Below are positions 1 through 11,940 of a stretch of DNA of 64,000 bases, in pieces. The stretch comes from Cristatella mucedo (taxonomy: Eukaryota; Bryozoa; Phylactolaemata; Cristatellidae): contig WPIO01000017.1 of the NCBI GenBank assembly GCA_009760855.2, positions 6,378,501-6,442,500 on the forward strand, written 5' to 3'. A program made the translations under genes and the position numbers. Numbering within the stretch: position 1 is the stretch's first letter; each line of letters opens with the position of its first letter. Under the pieces are notes generated by a model. That model was not told the DNA's origin. It did not search any database and saw only the letters and a list, made by a program, of their open reading frames with translations.

Positions 1-205
1 GTGCTTTCGTGTGCTGCCACTGTGCATGTTGCCACTGACCATATTTGCATGCTGACCCTGTGTGTGTCACCTCTAACCGTGTCATGCATTTTTTTAATTG
101 AGCATGCTACCACTAACTATTCAACCATGCTTCCTTTGCAGCATACGTAAAGCGCCCAGAAAGAGATCAAGTTCTCTGAGATGCTATACGAATGTGTTAT
201 TATAA
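1..205 (+). mobile_element. LINE-A 3' end fragment
   Basis: Non-coding 3' end of the CR1/L2-like LINE-A family. It has the repeated phrases with GTGCATG and CACTAACCAT, then the terminal block AAAGCGCCYAGAAAGAGAT and a decayed ATT-rich end. The better copy at 39488-40216 has the same order. Truncated by the window edge. Confidence 0.7.
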
Positions 206-1137
206 TTACTACTTAACCTCTCTTGCTACGTTTAGGATTCCAGTGGCAAATACCCAGTTAAATTCAAGAACCCTGGCTTAAGCAGTCGAAGCCAGAGAAA
301 GGCATTCGAACGAACATAGCAAAACGCATAGTAAAAGACATGCGCGATTGTACCGAATAGTAGGGCCACTAAAAGTGAAGGCCGGTGAAGCTAGAGTGGC
401 AGCTGACTTGGACGTGCGAGCGCCCGACGGAATTCCGGCTGCATGGCGGCCTCAAACGGCGAGTCATTAATTGTCTTAAGTCCGCGAGTTCCTGCGGGCT
501 TTTGTAGAAAAAGCAAGCAGACGTGTTTTTAAAAAGGTTTTACCCATATCAGCTTCCACATTCCACTCTCCATAAGAACTTCGATTTTCGGAAAACTCTG
601 CAGCTGCTAGAAAATGCTGGGCAAGGTGGGCCGAAAGCGGTAGACGAGCTACGCGTACAATGAGACAGCGGGAAACTAAGCTGGGCAGCTGGGCCCAAGG
701 CTCCGGTATTTTTACGACCATTTATATTGCCGGAAAGAATGCATACATAATTCATAAATGCAATGACAATGAATAATCAAGAGAAAATCTGATCATACCA
801 CGCTTCAACGCTATCATTTGGTGATACAAAATGCAGGTGAATACATCAATTATCAAATAGTTTTATTACAATTTGATTTGAGTTTTACTAAAGTATTATC
901 TGCTAATATTTCAAAGTAAAAAAAAATTGATTTAAAACAATTATGAATTTTTAATTCAGTGACTTTTGGTAATTGCTGTTATTGCAACGTTTGGAAAAAG
1001 AAGTAAATTTAAAATGCATCACTGACGTGTTCACAGTAGCAAACTTGAGGAGATTAATAGCCATTTTAAATACTTTTGAGGCACAAGCAATTTTAAAACA
1101 TACCTACTATCCAGTAACAAAAATAAATATGCCGATC
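206..1137. other. No gene recognised
   Basis: AT-rich from about 740 to 1080, with short unconvincing ORFs on the minus strand near 476-755. I see no splice-supported coding segment and no known repeat. Confidence 0.5.
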
Positions 1138-1290
1138 AGGTTTGGTCCAGCAGTTAAGGTTCTCGCCCCCAACCGAGGTCTTGCTGAGGTCGTGGGCTCG
1201 AGCCCCGAGGCATATGCGAAGCAAGCGCCTGAATAGAGATTGTGTTCTCTTGGGACGCTTTACAAATTAATGATAAACATTTTAACACAA
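1138..1290 (+). mobile_element. SINE-1 copy
   Basis: tRNA-derived SINE. The head has an A-box-like stretch (GGTCCAGCAGTTAAGG) and a B-box-like stretch (GGTCGTGGGCTCGAGCCC). It is followed by the shared tail CGCCTGAATAGAGATTG and TTCTCTTGGGACGCTTTACA. The same arrangement recurs at 19695, 29085, 38755 and 47325. Confidence 0.7.
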
Positions 1291-1709
1291 ATAAAAGCAA
1301 TTTTACGGTCCTGTCCAATCCGACCGGCAGCTGCTGCGCTGATGAAGTACTGGTGGTGCACGGCCGAGCAACTTGTTTATTCTACTGAGAGGAGGGGCAA
1401 AGCCACGAGAAGGACAAAAACTCACCGAAATCGTTCCTACACACGAACAAAGCACTTGCTTATTCTAACGAAAAATGGCGGCGTAAAGGCTTCGCTTGCC
1501 TGCAATCCGCTATGCTTTGACTTGCTGCCAGTCGTGCGCTACAGGACTCGTAGCCAGGCTTATGAGTAAGATGGGTGAAGCGCCATAGTCATAGCAACGA
1601 AGCTAATCGTGCGTTGTTAGCGTTGGGGTACTCAGTGGTTGCTAGTTTTACGGTTTGCACGTGCTTACGATTCATTAGTCATGGCTTCGTGCAGCTATCA
1701 TTTTGACGT

Positions 1710-1772
<63 letters not shown>

Positions 1773-2939
1773 CTTGTTGCACAGTTATTATTATTGCGTC
1801 TCGTCTAGAAAGTAAGCTCTAAAATTTGTTACTGAATTGCAAGTATTTAATGGCCTTTAAAAAGCGCTTCCTTATTTATTAGTCGCTTACGCGTTCTGGT
1901 CCGAGAAAGCAAGCTATTCACTTGTTATGCTGCTCACGGGTCGTTATTGCTAATGGTTTGAGGTACGTACGGATCCTTATTAATTGCTGCTAATTGTTGT
2001 AGTGCATTGCCTTACAAATAATATTTAGCTGGCTAGCTAAATATGTTTCTTCCTGAAATATTCATTTTTTTTAAAGATTGCTAAAAGCATTTCATGTTAT
2101 TGTAGGGTCTTAATCTGCTGTCTTATTTAATGGTAGCTTTCGTGGGTAGGTTGTTCGCCTACGTCCGTAGTCAGTAGTCAGTGCTAGGCAGCATTGCACT
2201 GATAAGAGTGCATAGATTATGAACACGTTTTCATGAGATAGTTATTGATCATGGTCAATTGCAATGACAAGAGGAAGAATAATGACATTCTCAAGATCAT
2301 TGTGAAGAACCAACCAAGGCAAGGTCACATAATGCTGAATAAAAAGTTACACCGAATTTTAGTATTTTTGGCTGGTAGATTTTCACAGGCAGGCGTCCAG
2401 AGTGACACATTAATTGTACGCACCGAGCAACCACTGGAAACGGAAACCAAAATCTGCACCAGCCATTTCAGCAGGGTTGCCACTTCTGTCTGAGCTTCAA
2501 TTGAATCGAGTTCAAGATCCTTTCTCTTGTTGACATGTTGCTGTGAACTTGGTTGAACCAGCCCCCAGCCTAACCATTTGATTTCCTCACTTCTCACACT
2601 TTCCTGTGCTCTCGCGCCAACAGCTCTTAATTTTCAGCTGTCCAGCCATTCTTCACTTTCTGCATTGAAATCTTTTGGCGATCGGACTTTCAGCTCTTGT
2701 GCTGTAAAAGTCAGACACTGACTCACGGTTTTTCTCACAACCTGTAGTGACTTTGCATCATATACATTTTAGCTCAGGTCAGTGTTTTCCGCTAAGCTTC
2801 CCCTGCGCCCTAGTGAAATTGTCTTTTTCGTTTCCAAGTGCCTTGCTTGCTTGCTTATATGCACGATTCAGTCCACGTTCAGTTTGCGTGCACGATTCAG
2901 TCCACGGGACAAACCAGGGGTTATATTAACTAGTGGCCT
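1291..2939. other. No gene recognised
   Basis: Apart from a CT microsatellite at 1713-1770 this stretch holds only short, frame-inconsistent ORFs. No homology recognised. Confidence 0.5.
1713..1770. repeat. (CT)n microsatellite
   Basis: About 29 uninterrupted CT dinucleotides. Confidence 0.95.
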
Positions 2940-3085
2940 TCAGTGTTTTCTTGTATGCTTTGCATTTTGATCTAACCATCCGATCGTGCTTCCTTTGCAG
3001 CAAATGTAAAGTGCTTAGAAAGAGAGTGAGTTCTCTGAGGGCGCAATATCAAGTGTGTCACTATTATTATTATGAGCATGAACTA
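2940..3085 (+). mobile_element. LINE-A 3' end fragment
   Basis: Contains CTAACCATCCGATCGTGCTT, TTTGCAGCAAATGTAAAGTG and TAGAAAGAGAGTGAGTTCTC, followed by ATTATTATTAT. This is the terminal block of LINE-A with its ATT tail. Confidence 0.7.
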
Positions 3086-3882
3086 ATGCATACAATTGAC
3101 CGTTGGTTATTGCCTTTCTTACACCGGGTTATAAAGTGCACGGGAGATTTGATTCTTCCCAGCATGCAATGCAGGCGACCTATTACTCTCTTCCTTAATT
3201 GAAACTATTACAAATATAACCAGCTTGTAAAAATAAGAGATTCTCTTGAGCCCTGGGGGTTGTTACAAACGAGTGCCCTGCGATAGCACTGTTAACACTT
3301 TAAGCCCACGATTTTATAGTTCTCACTTTGAAATATAGCATTACCTTGCTACACGCCTTTTGCAGATTCATCCAACTCAATGCTATTTCGGTTTTATAGA
3401 CCAGATCCAGGACTACGCCGTGCAGCGGGAAGTCTCTTTGACCTTTAACAAACGGAGCTTATACGCTGGAGGGACATACAATATAGCTCCTCAAAATTAC
3501 TTATGCTTAGCAGTTAGAGCACACTTCAGTGTAATGTGTGAACAACAAATGCTGTCATCAGTAATGTTTTCTTTTAGAGCAACCGGAAGAACTGGTGAAA
3601 GTTGCATCCGAAATAATAAGAATTACTTTAAAAGCTATGCTCAAATTTGCGATTAGCTATTTCACTTGCGGGAAGCTAAGAGCCTAAAAGTGACGAATCA
3701 CCAGATTGAGCATCGAAGACGTGAATGACATCGTGATACACCCAGTTCTTCGCATGCAGATGCTCGACGTTGCTGCTTGGTCGCATCGCGCTTAAAGAAG
3801 CGTCGTGCTAATCGGTGCATCGCTTCCTCGTTTCCAGCTGAGTACACCGCGAGCAGCAACAGCAGCATTAAACCCCTTCGCA
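3086..3882. other. No gene recognised
   Basis: A 98-residue ORF at 3360-3656 has no recognisable motif and no supporting splice or codon signal. Nothing else seen. Confidence 0.5.
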
Positions 3883-4060
3883 GTAATAATAATAATAATA
3901 ATAATACATTTGATGCAGCCCCCTTACAGAACTCAATATCTTTCTAGGCACTTTGCATTTGTTACAAAGGAAGCATGACCGAATGGTCAGTGGTAGCGTG
4001 CGCAATAACAACAAGAATAACATGGTCGCTACGTGCTCAGCCAGCACAACTCAGCAGGTT
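3883..4060 (-). mobile_element. LINE-A 3' end fragment
   Basis: Inverted LINE-A tail: (AAT)n, then CCTTACAGAACTCAATATCT and TTCTAGGCACTTTGCATTTG, then the sequence around the conserved GAATGGTCAGTGGTA. Confidence 0.7.
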
Positions 4061-4339
4061 TCCCGACAGCGGTCGACGAAATCACGGTGGTTTGGCTGCC
4101 CTTGGGCTAGGCCATCTCAACAGCGAGCGGAATCGGTTTTTTCGCTCTTATTTTTATTATGGTACCTCGATTCTTGTGGCTCTTAACCGCTGCTCTTTTG
4201 CCACTATTTAGACATGTATTTTAGAAGCCTGATTTTTCCCAGGAGTAAAATACCTTTATATATACAGTATATATAATTCATTTGTATAACGACCTAAGAG
4301 AAATTAAATCTCATCAAATACAATCCTTTGACCTTGGTT

Positions 4340-4455
4340 TGACCTGGGCCTTTAATTACCAGGGTCGCGGGCTCGAGCCGTGCGGCATATGGAAAGCGCC
4401 CGGATATAGATTTAAGTTCTCTGATGGCGCTATCTAATTTAAGTATTATTTATTA
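4340..4455 (+). mobile_element. SINE-1 fragment
   Basis: B-box-like GGTCGCGGGCTCGAGCC followed by the tail GCCCGGATATAGATTTAAG, TTCTCTGATGGCGCTATC and a TATTATT end. The A-box half is decayed. Confidence 0.6.
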
Positions 4456-4939
4456 TCTATTAAAACCCGCACGGTGAAGTCATCTAGCGAAAATAAGTCA
4501 CGAAAAGGCTGAATAGTAAACAATTCGGTTCGCGTTATTGGCACGCCAGGCATAGTCAAAAGGGTGGCGGCCTGCTTTGACGTACACGCTGCACCTAATT
4601 CCAAGTCCACCGAATATAAACAAGGATGCGCGTTGCAGGATGAGACTAGAACAAGATCGAAACCTTGCTAGGACGCTTTCTTCTGCGCCAAGGATTTATC
4701 GAGGGCACGGTGGAGGGCTCGCCGATGTAAGCGAATGCAAATAGCGAAACCCGCAGCGTTTGGCCTTACAGGAAACAGACAGGGTCACTTAATGGCCTCT
4801 CCAGCTTACCGCCTTAGCAGAAAAGACGCACCTCCCAAACGCCGTTCCTAACTGAGGCGGCCAAGTGGCGCCGACAGAGCGAAGCTAGCCAACGCAACGT
4901 TCGCTAGCTTGGGCCGCATTAATACACCCGATCTATACA
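4456..4939. other. No gene recognised
   Basis: Unique-looking sequence rising in GC content toward the CpG-rich block. No ORF or repeat identified. Confidence 0.5.
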
Positions 4940-6435
4940 GCAAACCTCCGTTCCCTGATTGGCAACTCTGGCGCCGCCGTGGGAGACGACGTCGGGCGCG
5001 CCGGGCACAAGCGCATTCTTCAAGCTTCAGACCGATCTGCTATCGAGCGGGCTGGTTGGCTCGGCGTGCTTTACCGAGGTGACTCGCTCGTACCCTAGCG
5101 CCGGCGAACGGCCGGCCGTCTCGCAGCCAGCCGTACCGCGGAGCGCCCTCTGACCGCTCCGGGGAGTGGCCAACGCTGCCGGCTGCACTAACGACACGCG
5201 GGAAGATGGCGCGAGCTCGACGGTCGAGGGGGAGGGGAAAAAGGAAGAGATTGAAGCTCAGACATGCGCAGTAACATAAACGTGTCGCGGGTAGGGTGGC
5301 GGCACCTTTCGCCCTCTCTGTTCGCGCGCGAATGCTAGCACTTGCAGTTTGGTAGCTCTCGCTGATCGATAGCGCCAGAAAATCCAGTGATGGTGAGTAC
5401 ATCCCACTACCGCCAAGCGGATGAAATTCCGAAGGGCGAGCGGTCTTTGCGCTACGGTTTGGGCGGCGCGGCGGGGCGCCTCGCGGCCCGCCGCCGCGCC
5501 GCGCGTCTCACTACTGCGAATCTTGCTGCTGCTGCTCCACCCCCCACCGATCCGAGACCATCGGCTCGCTGTTTTCTTGAGCTCCGTCTTTCGTGTCGCG
5601 TCGCGTCGCGTCGCGTCGCGTGGTGTGCGTACCGGGTCGCAGCATGAGTTAGACAGAGGCGGGCGTTGGCGAATTTCAATCGCAAGTTCGCCCAGACCGC
5701 GAGCCTGCCGACCCTTGCCTTCGCGGCGGGGGGGGGGGGGGGGGGAGGGGCGTGGAAGGTCGGTTTCTCGCTCATCCCGAGCAGCGTCGGCCGCTCCGCT
5801 CCGTGCGGGAGGCGGGTGGAGCTCTCCGGCGGCGCGCCGAGCTCGCGCTTCGGTGCTGTTTTTTTCGCTGGTGCTGGCGCGTTGACCTCTCACCCGTCGG
5901 CTGCCGCTCCTCCGAGCCTGCCACTCCGTCGCCTCCCTCTTTCTCTACCCTCACAACTCAGCCACCTCTTTCTCTCTACCCCCACCCGATCCGAGCGCAC
6001 ACGAAACTCTGCTGGCGCTCTGACGTGCCCAGCGACAGCGAACGACTCCGTCGTGTCGCGGCCGCCATCGCGGTGCCGACGGGCCCACAACGGCTGTCAG
6101 CGCTGCTTTGTGGCCGATAGTGGCCAGATAAAGTGATCGGTGGTCGTGCGTAACCGCTCGCTGTAGGGAAGAGCTGCTGGTGCTGCACTTCCCCCTTTTT
6201 TTGTGCAGCAGTCCTTCCCTTGCAGACTTCGGAGCCGGGCGCAGGTTGGGGGAGGGGGTATGCAAGGGTCGTCGGTGCCTGCTTGAATGCCAGCCCGGCC
6301 TGTTCGACAGCCTGGTGCTGCGATTTCCCCCTCCCCCTGTGCACTTTTGTTTGGACGGTGCTTCTTGGTGGCGATGTGTCTTGGCGAAGTTGCTGAGGGT
6401 TGTGCACAGTAGTAGCCATTGCTCTCTTTTGTCGG
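4940..6435 (+). promoter_or_regulatory. CpG-rich block, likely SMAD4 promoter and 5' leader
   Basis: GC- and CpG-dense stretch with long overlapping ORFs on both strands, as expected in a CpG island rather than a gene. It includes a (GTCGC)n run near 5592-5622, a G18 homopolymer near 5729 and two consensus splice donors (5393 and 6435). It is the only such block upstream of the SMAD4 start codon, which sits directly after a splice acceptor, so a non-coding leader exon must lie upstream. Assignment to SMAD4 is inference. Confidence 0.45.
5390..5398 (+). other. Candidate leader-exon splice donor
   Basis: ATG|GTGAGTAC matches the donor consensus closely. If it splices to 11941, an extra Met would precede the SMAD4 start; otherwise the exon is non-coding. 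Confidence 0.3.
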
Positions 6436-6440
6436 TGAGT
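6431..6440 (+). other. Candidate leader-exon splice donor
   Basis: GTCG|GTGAGT at the downstream edge of the CpG-rich block; an alternative end for a SMAD4 5' leader exon. Confidence 0.3.
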
Positions 6441-6559
6441 GTCCTTTGATGCCATTTGCCTGGCGCTGAGGTTGCAGCAGCCACCTGTCTGAAATTGCAG
6501 CAACCATCTCTCGTCGTCGGTATTTTACGGTTGTCGAAGCTCGTGCATGAGCTGAGTCT

Positions 6560-7200
6560 GATTGAAAGCCATGATCGTTCCTCAGTGACAATTTTGCTGA
6601 GTTCGTCACTAGTGAGACTCGGCTTACAGGTGGCACGCAATTTGGCAGCTAGGCTCATCAGTCGGAACCGGTGCAGCTGCCAAACTGCACTACTTCTCAA
6701 CGACCTGCACTGGCTCCTTGTGACACGACTTCCAAGCTCTATTGCTACTATTTTAGGTCCATTTATTCTTTTGCTATGTTGCCTAAGTGCCAGAAATACT
6801 TCCAGATCAGATCGGGCTTTTCATCATAGCCACCCACTATTCTCACTTAATCTGTTCGTGCCTCTGATCAACCTCAAGTCCTCGGTATTCAGCTCGTATT
6901 ATCTGAAAGGCTAGAGCTTGTTCTCGACTGGCAGTACAACGTCATCATCCCCTGAGTGGGTGACAATTTAAAAAGAAGCAAAACACACTTGTTCCTCGCA
7001 GCACTTGCTCCATCCTCGTATCCATCCATCCATCCATCCATCCATCCATCCATCATCGTATGAATTGCCCTGTGTGTGCTCTGGCATGCTAAGAATGTGC
7101 ATGTTATCGCTAGTCAGTTGACTTGCTTCCTTTCCAGCTTATGTAAAGTGCCTAGAATGAGATTTAATTCTCTTATGGGGCTAAACATGTTTTACTATTT
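6560..7200 (+). mobile_element. LINE-A 3' fragment with decayed RT C-terminus
   Basis: The plus-strand translation around 6620-6800 reads LQVARNLAARLISRNR and then NDLHWLLVTRL, which corresponds to the LINE-A reverse transcriptase C-terminus seen intact at 39498 ([26 protein letters not shown]). The 3' tail follows at 7080-7200 (AAGTGCCTAGAATGAGATTT, then TATTTATTATTG). A (CCAT)n run lies inside it. It sits within the presumed first SMAD4 intron. Confidence 0.6.
7021..7054. repeat. (CCAT)n microsatellite
   Basis: Eight near-perfect ATCC units. Confidence 0.9.
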
Positions 7201-8114
7201 ATTATTGTTTACACGCAGTGATCTGCAGTTGCTGTGGCATGTCTGACCACAGGTGGAGCTGCTCATTTTGTTGCAGTCTAAAATCTTTGTGCAAATAGGA
7301 ATATGTCACTTTCGAGTTGACCTGGCTGGGTGTGTCAAGCTGTGTAGTATTCTTGCTCATGACTGAGGCAGTCTGATCTAAAACCTACGACTTTCTACTG
7401 AATAGTGCTCCCCTCTGCCGGCTGGGTAAGTTAATCGATATGGTTTGAAAGTATTTAGCCCGAATATCGTCTGCCAATGGGGTGAACTGTGCAGTGTTTC
7501 ATCTGGCCCGACAAGTTCGTGCAATGAAAATTCTGCTTGGATACTTGCATGTCATATGCTCTACTTCTTGTGTTGGGATGAGTGAAAGTAACGAAAGGCC
7601 TTCACTCTTTTAGTACCACTAGTGACGTTTCCTGGACTAAATCAAGGAGGAGCTAGACCTCACCCTTGCCCAAATTAATCAATCATGCATAGGATAATTG
7701 ATGGCGCTTTGGGGTTTACTTCTAGACTTAATCAGTAAGTAAGTGGATTAGGAAATAGTAAGTAGGGCCTCGTGATCCCAGTCAGTATGCTTACGGTGAC
7801 ATGCAGCTTAATTGCTTTGCCAGCAGATGTTCTAATCAGCTAGTCGACCGAAACATATACTTGAGCCCTTGTGGCTTATTAAATGTGCCAAAACTTACTG
7901 ATCTGAATCGGGTACCTATTATTATTTATACGGCATGCACATTGGCAAGCTGCTGGGCAGAGAGGCTAAGAAAGAGACAGAGAGTGAGAAGTGTATATAA
8001 TGAAGTGCATCTCAGTCTGAAAGCTCACACGCTGCATGGACTGGGTGGTTTTAATCTGGAGTATGTAAGTTGGGCACTCAAGGCCTGGCTTGCTTTCGGT
8101 GCGAATACGGTGGC
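7201..8114. other. No gene recognised
   Basis: A 110-residue plus-strand ORF at 7801-8133 has no motif that I recognise and lies within the presumed SMAD4 leader intron. Confidence 0.5.
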
Positions 8115-8235
8115 CACGAGTTTTTTATTATGATGACCTGAGTTTGGGCTCCAGCCCCGGGGCACATGTAAAATGCCCGGATAGAGATTACGTTCACTTA
8201 CGGCATCTTCCTTTGAATTTCGTATTTTATAAACT
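8115..8235 (+). mobile_element. SINE-1 fragment
   Basis: GGGCTCCAGCCCCGGGGCAC (B-box region) followed by GCCCGGATAGAGATTACGTT and CACTTACGGCATC. This is the back half of SINE-1. Confidence 0.55.
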
Positions 8236-9550
8236 GCGTCTTTAGGGCAGTCGAAGAAATTGAGTAGCCTGAAAGTATCACCACATGACGGCTGGAAAGG
8301 AGCAATCGTACGTTCGCATGCCTATGCCTGTTTGTATCTTCTAGCACCTGATTAGCTGCTATGAACTCTTCAGTGTGGTCATGCTGTTTGGCCGACATGC
8401 CCTCTCCTCCCCCCCCCAAGAGAGTATTGCAGAAGCGTTCGGCCATGTCTCTCCGTGCGTTCCGTATGGCAGACACTTTGGCGTCGCCTAGTGAATAGGC
8501 AGTAGTAATTACTGTTTGTGTCCTTAAGTTCAGTTGGTGCATTGTTGATTGATGTGCCAGTTATAAATAGTCCACGGTGAGTCATCCGAAAGCCGGCAGG
8601 CTCCATCTAACATCCGGGTGCTGTGTTTACCCCACTCCCCCTCCGTCCCTCCCTCTCTCCCTCCCTCCCTCATTCTTCTTCTCCTCCCCCTCCTCCTGAC
8701 CAAAAGAGCAGTGGCTAAGTGCCGTGTCGGTGTCGCCTCTGTTATTTTGATTGTCAACGATTAATCCGATTAATATGAATATTCAAATTCAGCAGATGCC
8801 ACTTGTTTCACACTGGTGCTCACTCAGCCCGGGAAATCCTACTGCTGCTGGCTTTAATGGCTTGAAGCACGTTGTCTGTATGTAGCCTACACACGGTTCT
8901 CAGGCCAGGCTCATCTGACACTGACTCAGCCCTTCTTAGACCACCTTTTGCGCTGCTTCACTGCTCCTGCTGTGCTGGCAGCTCTGAATGAGATGTAAGC
9001 AAGGACAGCTGGATGCTTTAGAGCAACCAACGTGATCGTAATCGATGCCTGCTGACTGTAGCATTAGTGCCCATTTCTTCCAACTTAGACAATGAGTTTT
9101 GGCTGCATACCGAAATATGTGCACCAAAATAACCAGTAAGTAACCTTTAATTTCATGTGACAATGCATCTAAGCCATTCGAGGTATAATACACCTGTCAT
9201 TCGTAGTCCCATCCACCGAAACAAGTTTTTAGTTTTTTGGCAGCTCTATCAGAATACGGTAAGGTAAGATTGTTTTAGATGTACCACATAAACGTCACTA
9301 GAAAAATGCATTCCAACCACTGCGTAGGGCACTAGTTTAGAAATTGCTAAAGGTTTGAGACTTGTTTTGTGCATGCACATACACAGGCCAGATCTTATTT
9401 GAGAATATGCAAGAAATAGGTAGTGCAGTTAGAGCAAGAAACCAGCTCGCTACGTTTACTGATGAAAAAAGACCCACGGAGCATTACAACACTGCTTTTG
9501 AAAGTTTGGCAAACTTTATGAGATGTCAAAGCCATGACCTGCATGGATTA
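8236..9550. other. No gene recognised
   Basis: A short CCCTC-rich run near 8640-8697 and several short ORFs; no convincing coding or repeat homology. Confidence 0.5.
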
Positions 9551-9935
9551 TAATGTAATGTAATGTAATGTATCTCCGTCAGTAACTCCACAAAGTCATA
9601 AAGACCATGTGGGTGTTACGCAGGAGAGTTTTGTATAGCGCACTCACAGCCTAAGCGGCTTTCGGTACGCATTCGGTAGCCAACAGACTTCGTCTCACGC
9701 AACAAATGGAAAGTGGGAAGCATAGCAGAGTTAGGAGAGCAGTTGAGGTAGTGAGTAGCATAGAAGTAGCAGTTCAGGACCACTGGAAAGGAGGTGCCAT
9801 AGTCGGCAGCAGGAGAGTAGTTGTCATTGCCTAAGAATTGTGGAAGCGAGTTCCACAGTCTAGGACCTGCAGAGCTAAAGCTTCTATCGCCAACTGTCTT
9901 TAAGCGGAGGAATGGGATTATGGTGTGTTCCCTGA
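9551..9935 (-). mobile_element. LINE-B 3' end
   Basis: Begins with a TAATG tandem run (the inverted 3' tail), then ATCTCCGTCAGTAACTCCAC, and runs into the RT C-terminal coding region: the complement encodes ...SFSSAGPRLWNSLP... in frames broken by indels. Nearly the same sequence occurs at 53041. Confidence 0.8.
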
Positions 9936-11224
9936 AATTATGAGACGGTAGTTTAATTTAGTACACGAATTTAGCAAACTTGGATAGTTAAAAACTGGGA
10001 CACAATTTCAAAGAATTCTTTAATTCCTTCCTTGCCAGAAAATGCTGTTCGATTTTTCTTTTCCACCATGTCATCAAATTTTAGCATCTCCGAACCATAT
10101 CAAACTTACTGCTGCGAATGCTCAAATTAGCATGCTTCAAACTCTCAGTGATTTCTGAAAAAATGCCTAACATGGTTGGTGAGATACATTTTTATAGAGT
10201 TGGATAGTAGATGCATCTAGTGAATCCTACTTGTTGCAGTGCTCCGACTGTTCTAGAAAATATAATCTGTCGTGAATGGTGACTATTTCGACAGCCAGAA
10301 ATTGCCCCAGCTACTGCAAAAGCAGGGTCATTGCATATTTTTCACTGGGTAATATAACTAGGTTGGTTGCCTGTCCGATATTGTTACAAGTATTGCTAAC
10401 TCATGCAAATCACATGCTCCAGTTAAATTGTGTGTGATGTGCACTCCATGAAAAGACTGAACCATCAGAGATTTCAAGTCGATCTTCAGGCTGCATAGAT
10501 ATTTTTTGAGTCAGCACTATATATGTGTGTGCGTGCGTCTGTGTGTGCGTGCGTGTGTGTGCGTGCGTGCGTCTGTGTGTGTGTGTGTGTGTGCGTGCGC
10601 GTGTGTGTACATGCATAGATATGCCTTGGATCATCTGCCAAGAAGTAGACCAGCCGGCTAGCCTTCCATGACCCAACCGGGAACTCTTTGATTCTTCCCT
10701 GTGGCCATCGATAACCACCCTTTTACAGCTTCAACTGATGATATGGCAGCAAGTTTGTGGGTGAACCGAGACATTAAACGTTTACCAGTCTCGACCCAGC
10801 ATAAGCTGTTTGGCATGGAAGTGTCCAAGCGGTTTGTGGCTAGGTCTATTACCTCTAACCACAGAGGTAAGAACCTAGGGTCATGCCTAATTGCTGCCGC
10901 CGCTATAATAAAAGAGTCGATCGATCAAGTAAGCTACGATTCGGTGCTGGCAACTAAATGGAGAGGAGCTCTGTGGGTGAATTAACAAGCATTCTAGTCT
11001 CAATTGTTCGTTTAGCCTGGCCTCACTTTCGCTGTCACTTGTGGCACCACAGTTGGGATACTGTGTGAATGCCGGTTGTAGAAGAACCGGCGCCGTCGAT
11101 CTTTCTATATTTTTAAATCACACCTTCAGTTGCAAATCCTGCTAAGGTGATATAAAACCGCTATGCGCTGGGGCACCGATTAAATGCTGCTGCACATTGC
11201 ACAGGTGGGCGAGGGGGGCATCAA
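9936..11224. other. No gene recognised
   Basis: Contains a GT/GC-rich microsatellite at 10523-10612. A 94-residue ORF at 10701-10985 has no recognised motif. Presumed leader intron of SMAD4. Confidence 0.5.
10523..10612. repeat. GT-rich microsatellite
   Basis: Imperfect GTGTGC / GTGT run. Confidence 0.9.
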
Positions 11225-11395
11225 CCCAATCGTAGGGCCATGACAGATAGCTCAGGCCGTAAGTTGCTCACTCTTCACCGATGTCACGGGTTCGAATCCC
11301 ACTGTGGGCGATTCTTAATTTCCAACTGCAAGTAGCTGTAATAGCCGATAAGGCACTTCTGCTGCTATACAAATGGGGCTGTTAAATCAGTTAAT
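11225..11395 (+). mobile_element. SINE-2 copy
   Basis: tRNA-like head with GATAGCTCAGGCCGTAAG (A box) and CACGGGTTCGAATCCCAC (B box). It is followed by the SINE-2 body GTGGGCGATTCTTAATTTCC, a decayed GCAAG / GATAAGGC segment and an end resembling GTTAAATCAGTTAAT. The family is best preserved at 46075-46255. Confidence 0.65.
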
Positions 11396-11591
11396 ATTTT
11401 GTCCTCTGTGCCGGCAATGCAATCTCTATGCAGAGGCGAGTCCAGCAGCCGTGATGGATGGCTGCACATCGGCACCCAACTGCAATCGAAGCATTACAGT
11501 CGCGTGTGCAGACGGTACCCTGAAATTTAGCTCGGGCCCATAAGCAGTCATTAGCAGCCAAGGAATCAAGCCGTCCGTGGCGAGCAGGAGT

Positions 11592-11670
11592 CGCCAAGTG
11601 TCGATAGCTCAACTGGTAATGCAGTGCACCGGCAAGCCAGCACTGTGCAGACAGAATCCGCCCATGCAGC
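11592..11670 (+). mobile_element. tRNA-like SINE head fragment
   Basis: GTCGATAGCTCAACTGGTAA is a good A-box match and GCACCGGCAAGCCAGCAC resembles an anticodon arm. The T-arm (CAGACAGAATCCGCC) has lost the GTTCGA core, so it is a decayed tRNA-derived sequence rather than a functional tRNA gene. Confidence 0.35.
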
Positions 11671-11940
11671 ACTTAGACCAAGAGGTTGCTAAAAGCCAGC
11701 TCTCTGTAAATGGTCGCTAGGCATTGTTGTCATCAACTGTTGCCACCCTGGCCCGGTCGTTGGTCTTGTCATTGTTGCACCTAGTCTAATTGAGAAAACC
11801 TTTTTTCGAAGCACCTCATTAAAAGTGACGTCTCTATTGCTGCCCAGTCCCTCCTTTCCCTCCCTCCCCCCCCCAGTGGCCCACTGCCCACTGCCGTCGG
11901 TCTTGCCTAAGCCGGCTCGCTTTTTGTCTGCCCGCTGCAG

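Noticed and set aside
5258-6700. Several long ORFs on both strands
   Set aside because: Low-complexity Arg/Ala/Pro frames of a CpG-rich block; no domain, mutually overlapping on both strands.
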